Source: Planctomycetota bacterium (GTDB lineage: Bacteria > Planctomycetota > J058). From it: a stretch of DNA of 64,000 nucleotides. This document shows, piece by piece, positions 61,956-64,000 of this stretch. The notes beneath the pieces were generated by a model that saw nothing but the letters and a program-made list of their open reading frames with translations, was not told the origin of the DNA and searched no databases. Where the stretch lies: assembly GCA_023954375.1 (NCBI GenBank), contig JAMLIC010000027.1, positions 55,874-119,873 of the forward strand, in the 5' to 3' direction. Position 1 is the stretch's first letter. Each line of letters opens with the position of its first letter. Position numbers and translations under genes: made by a program.

Positions 61956-63572
61956 TCAGCCCACGAGCAGGGCGGCGCGCCCGAACCAGGCGAGCGTCCG
62001 GTCGACGACCCCGGCGAGGAGCGCGTCGCGCTCCGCCGCGTCGACGATCGGCCGGTCGCCGTCGGCCAGCGTGAGGTCGCCGGCGGCGGCGCGGGCCGCG
62101 AGCTCGGCGACGAGCGCCGGGCGGTCGCGCGAGCCGTCGAGCGCCGCGAGCAGCAGGCGCTCGTGCGGCTCGAGCGGCACGGCCTGGTGGAGGACGTTGA
62201 CGACCTCGTGCCCGCCGGCCGCCCGCCAGCGCGCCAGCGGGCTGGCCACGGGGCGCTCGCCCGGCGTCGGCGCGAACGCCGGCGGCTCGAGCCACAGGTC
62301 GACGAGGCCGCGCATGGCGGCGACGAGCAGGTGCTCGGCGACGATCGGCTCGTCCTCGGGCGCCGGGGCCGCGGTCGGCCAGCCCGCCTCGGCCGCCCGC
62401 GCGCGGGCCCGCTCGGCGAGCCCGTCGACCGGCTCCGGCAGCGGCCAGCGCTCGGCGACGAGCCGGAGCGCCGCGCGGGCCAGCGGGTGCCGCGTCCGCA
62501 GCTCCGCCGGCGCCGCCACGGCCTGGCCGCGCTCCTCGGGCTCGGCGCGGAACGCCTCGTGCGCGCCGAGGGCGAGGTCGGGCCACGCCTCCGGCCGCCG
62601 GTAGCGGGCGACGAGCGACAGGCCGGCGAGGCGGCCGGCGCCGACCTTGCGGTCGACCTCGGCGCCCTCCGGCACGAACAGGGCGCGGCGGAAGGTGCGG
62701 TCCGTGAGCTCGTCGAGGAGCTGCTCGCGCTCGACCGGGTCGCGCGCCAGCCGATCGAAGAGCTTCACCCGCTCCGGGTCGAGGTAGGTCGAGGGCAGCG
62801 TCGTCGGCAGGTCGGCGTCGGCGAGGTACTGGAGGCCGCGCGCGGCGGTCGCCCCCGCCAGGTCCCGGAACCAGGTCGGGTGGTTGTCCTCGACCAGCAG
62901 GTCGTGGCGGACCCACGCGTCCGAGCTCCTGCGCACCTTGTCGCGCATCGCGCGCATGGGCCCGGCGGTCGCGGGCGGCGCCACCTCGGCCAGCGCCTCG
63001 ACGGTGGCCCGCGCCGCGCGCACGCGGTCCGCCGGGTCGACGACCCCGGCGAGCCGGCGCAGGAGCAGCTCGCGCATGGCCAGGAGCGGGTAGCTCCCCG
63101 GCAGCACCGAGACGCCCAGGTAGGCGACCCCCTGCGGCCGGAGCGCGCCCGCGACCACGTCCAGCAGGGCCGCCTGGAGCGGCGGAGCGATCCACCCGTA
63201 GAGCCCGTGCGCGACCACGTAGTCGAACGTGCCCAGGGCCGACGCCTCGCGCAGGTCCATGACCTCGAGGCGCAGGTTCGTCGCCCCGAGCGCCCGCGCC
63301 GCCGCGCGGCCGGCCTCGACCTGCCCGGGCGAGATGTCCACCCCGACGACCTCGGCGCCCGGGTGGGCGAGCGCCGTCGCCAGCAGGTTGCCGCCGTCGC
63401 TGCAGCCGAGCTCCAGCACCCGACACCGCGACGGCGGCGCCGGCGACAGGCCGAACAGGCGCGCGACGACCGCCAGGCGGTCGGGCTGCGTGACCGCGCG
63501 GGGGAGGCTGGGGTAGGGCAGGGCGTCGTACGCCGCCGCCGAGGCGCTCAAGGGGTCGCTCACGCCGCGCAT
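61956..63572 (-). CDS. SAM methyltransferase with regulatory domain
   Basis: A 538-residue protein. The N-terminal class I methyltransferase has VLELGCSDGGNLLATAL (motif I) and VVGVDISPGQVE, and YVVAHGLYGWI. The next 120 residues (MRAMRDKVRRSSDAWVRHDLL onward) match the methyltransferase regulatory domain found in protein-lysine methyltransferases of rickettsiae and others. The C-terminal 200 residues are helical. The methylated target could be a surface protein. ATG 63572 fits the family start, SAAAYDALPYPS; an ATG at 63662 is less likely. Confidence 0.8.
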   Translation of the reverse strand: MRGVSDPLSASAAAYDALPYPSLPRAVTQPDRLAVVARLFGLSPAPPSRCRVLELGCSDGGNLLATALAHPGAEVVGVDISPGQVEAGRAAARALGATNLRLEVMDLREASALGTFDYVVAHGLYGWIAPPLQAALLDVVAGALRPQGVAYLGVSVLPGSYPLLAMRELLLRRLAGVVDPADRVRAARATVEALAEVAPPATAGPMRAMRDKVRRSSDAWVRHDLLVEDNHPTWFRDLAGATAARGLQYLADADLPTTLPSTYLDPERVKLFDRLARDPVEREQLLDELTDRTFRRALFVPEGAEVDRKVGAGRLAGLSLVARYRRPEAWPDLALGAHEAFRAEPEERGQAVAAPAELRTRHPLARAALRLVAERWPLPEPVDGLAERARARAAEAGWPTAAPAPEDEPIVAEHLLVAAMRGLVDLWLEPPAFAPTPGERPVASPLARWRAAGGHEVVNVLHQAVPLEPHERLLLAALDGSRDRPALVAELAARAAAGDLTLADGDRPIVDAAERDALLAGVVDRTLAWFGRAALLVG

Positions 63573-63790
63573 CGGAGCACCAGCACGCGCGGAGCGCAAC
63601 TCGTCGGGCCGGCGACCGCGCCGTGCGACCGTCGCGCCGTCACGGAGCACGACCAGAGGCACGACGTCTCACCTCGGGGGACAGCGGCGAGGCGCCTGGA
63701 CTGGCTCGCAGGCGTCGATCACACAGGGCCTGTCCTGGACCCGATCCGCAGTTCAAGGCGTAGCGACCGCTGGGGCCGTCTCCTGAGGCG
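63573..63790. other. Intergenic stretch, no gene recognised
   Basis: It should hold the promoter of the methyltransferase gene. Part resembles the left flank of family B. No coding is convincing. Confidence 0.4.
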
Positions 63791-63864
63791 GCCGAGCCGC
63801 CTTCGAGCACACCTCACCGCGCTTGCGCAGCCAGAGCCTCAGGCGAGGCGGAGGAGGGCCGGGC
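63791..63864. repeat. Family B-type direct repeat unit 1
   Basis: A 74-base unit (GCCGAGCCGCCTTCGAGCAC ... GAGGAGGGCCGGGC) that recurs at 63927-64000 with few changes. The core GAGCACACCTC and GAGCCTCAGGCGAGG match family B. Confidence 0.75.
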
Positions 63865-63926
63865 GTGTCCGCGCGAAGGCGAGGGAAGGCGGCCTCCTGG
63901 CCGCCGACCGAGACACCCTGTGTCAA

Positions 63927-64000
63927 GCCGAGCCGCCTTCGAGCACACCTCACCGCGCCTCCGCAGCGAGAGCCTCAGGCGAGGCGGAGGAGGGCCGGGC
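63927..64000. repeat. Family B-type direct repeat unit 2, reaching window end
   Basis: Nearly identical to 63791-63864. It may continue beyond the window. Confidence 0.7.

Overview
The window is very GC-rich (about three-quarters G+C by eye) and densely coded on both strands, with many GTG starts and several start/stop overlaps. A complete Kdo transferase (waaA-like, 60592-61914) points to a diderm bacterium with LPS-type outer membrane. Transmembrane Ser/Thr kinases, DUF4388 and sulfatase-modifying-factor domains, a type III PKS operon, a HEAT/DUF2225 protein and a RING protein of the MXAN_6230 type fit Myxococcota, Planctomycetota or a related lineage. I cannot fix the phylum from sequence alone. 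I saw no rRNA, tRNA or CRISPR array.

Layout. 1-16.7 kb: an Ig-like lipoprotein (cut by the left edge), a decayed GrpB gene, a DUF2293 protein, a glycosyltransferase-acyltransferase fusion, small hypothetical genes, a large multi-GAF histidine kinase that appears frameshifted, a glycosyltransferase/COG4091 dehydrogenase pair, an isopenicillin-N-synthase-like oxygenase and a TraB/GumN protein. 16.8-30.8 kb: a RING+TerD-like protein downstream of a BNR-repeat protein and a MoaD/ThiS ubiquitin-like protein; trpS; a GspE-N protein; an HU/receiver/RsbW-like fusion; a TerB/LETM1-type protein; a HEAT-repeat protein; a broken methyltransferase; a Cys-rich copper-type protein. 31-38.3 kb: an M16 peptidase, a phenolic-lipid operon (type III PKS, ICMT-like methyltransferase, flavoprotein) and glutamate dehydrogenase.

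38.3-41.9 kb is an accessory island: a PIN-like nuclease gene with visibly lower GC, flanked by a truncated and an intact Y1 (REP-associated type) transposase, plus tandem repeats. 41.9-60.5 kb is signalling-rich: ADP-forming acyl-CoA synthetase, three Ser/Thr kinase proteins (one fused to SUMF1 and a PotD-like binding domain, one with atypical catalytic motifs), a PilZ protein, a PfkB kinase, an Hsp70-like ATPase, a TatD-like hydrolase and a DUF4388 protein. 60.5-64 kb: waaA-like gene, a methyltransferase with regulatory domain, and direct repeats to the window edge.

A theme runs through the window: repeated or palindromic elements sit exactly at the 3' ends of genes, often containing the stop codon (16.7, 26.4, 31.0, 34.1-34.35, 38.3, 47.1-47.36, 50.48, 56.8, 60.5 kb). 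One family has broken a methyltransferase gene, and a REP-type palindrome is read through in frame in the PilZ gene. With a Y1/RAYT-type transposase in the same window, this looks like a REP-type repeat system that also marks transcript ends.
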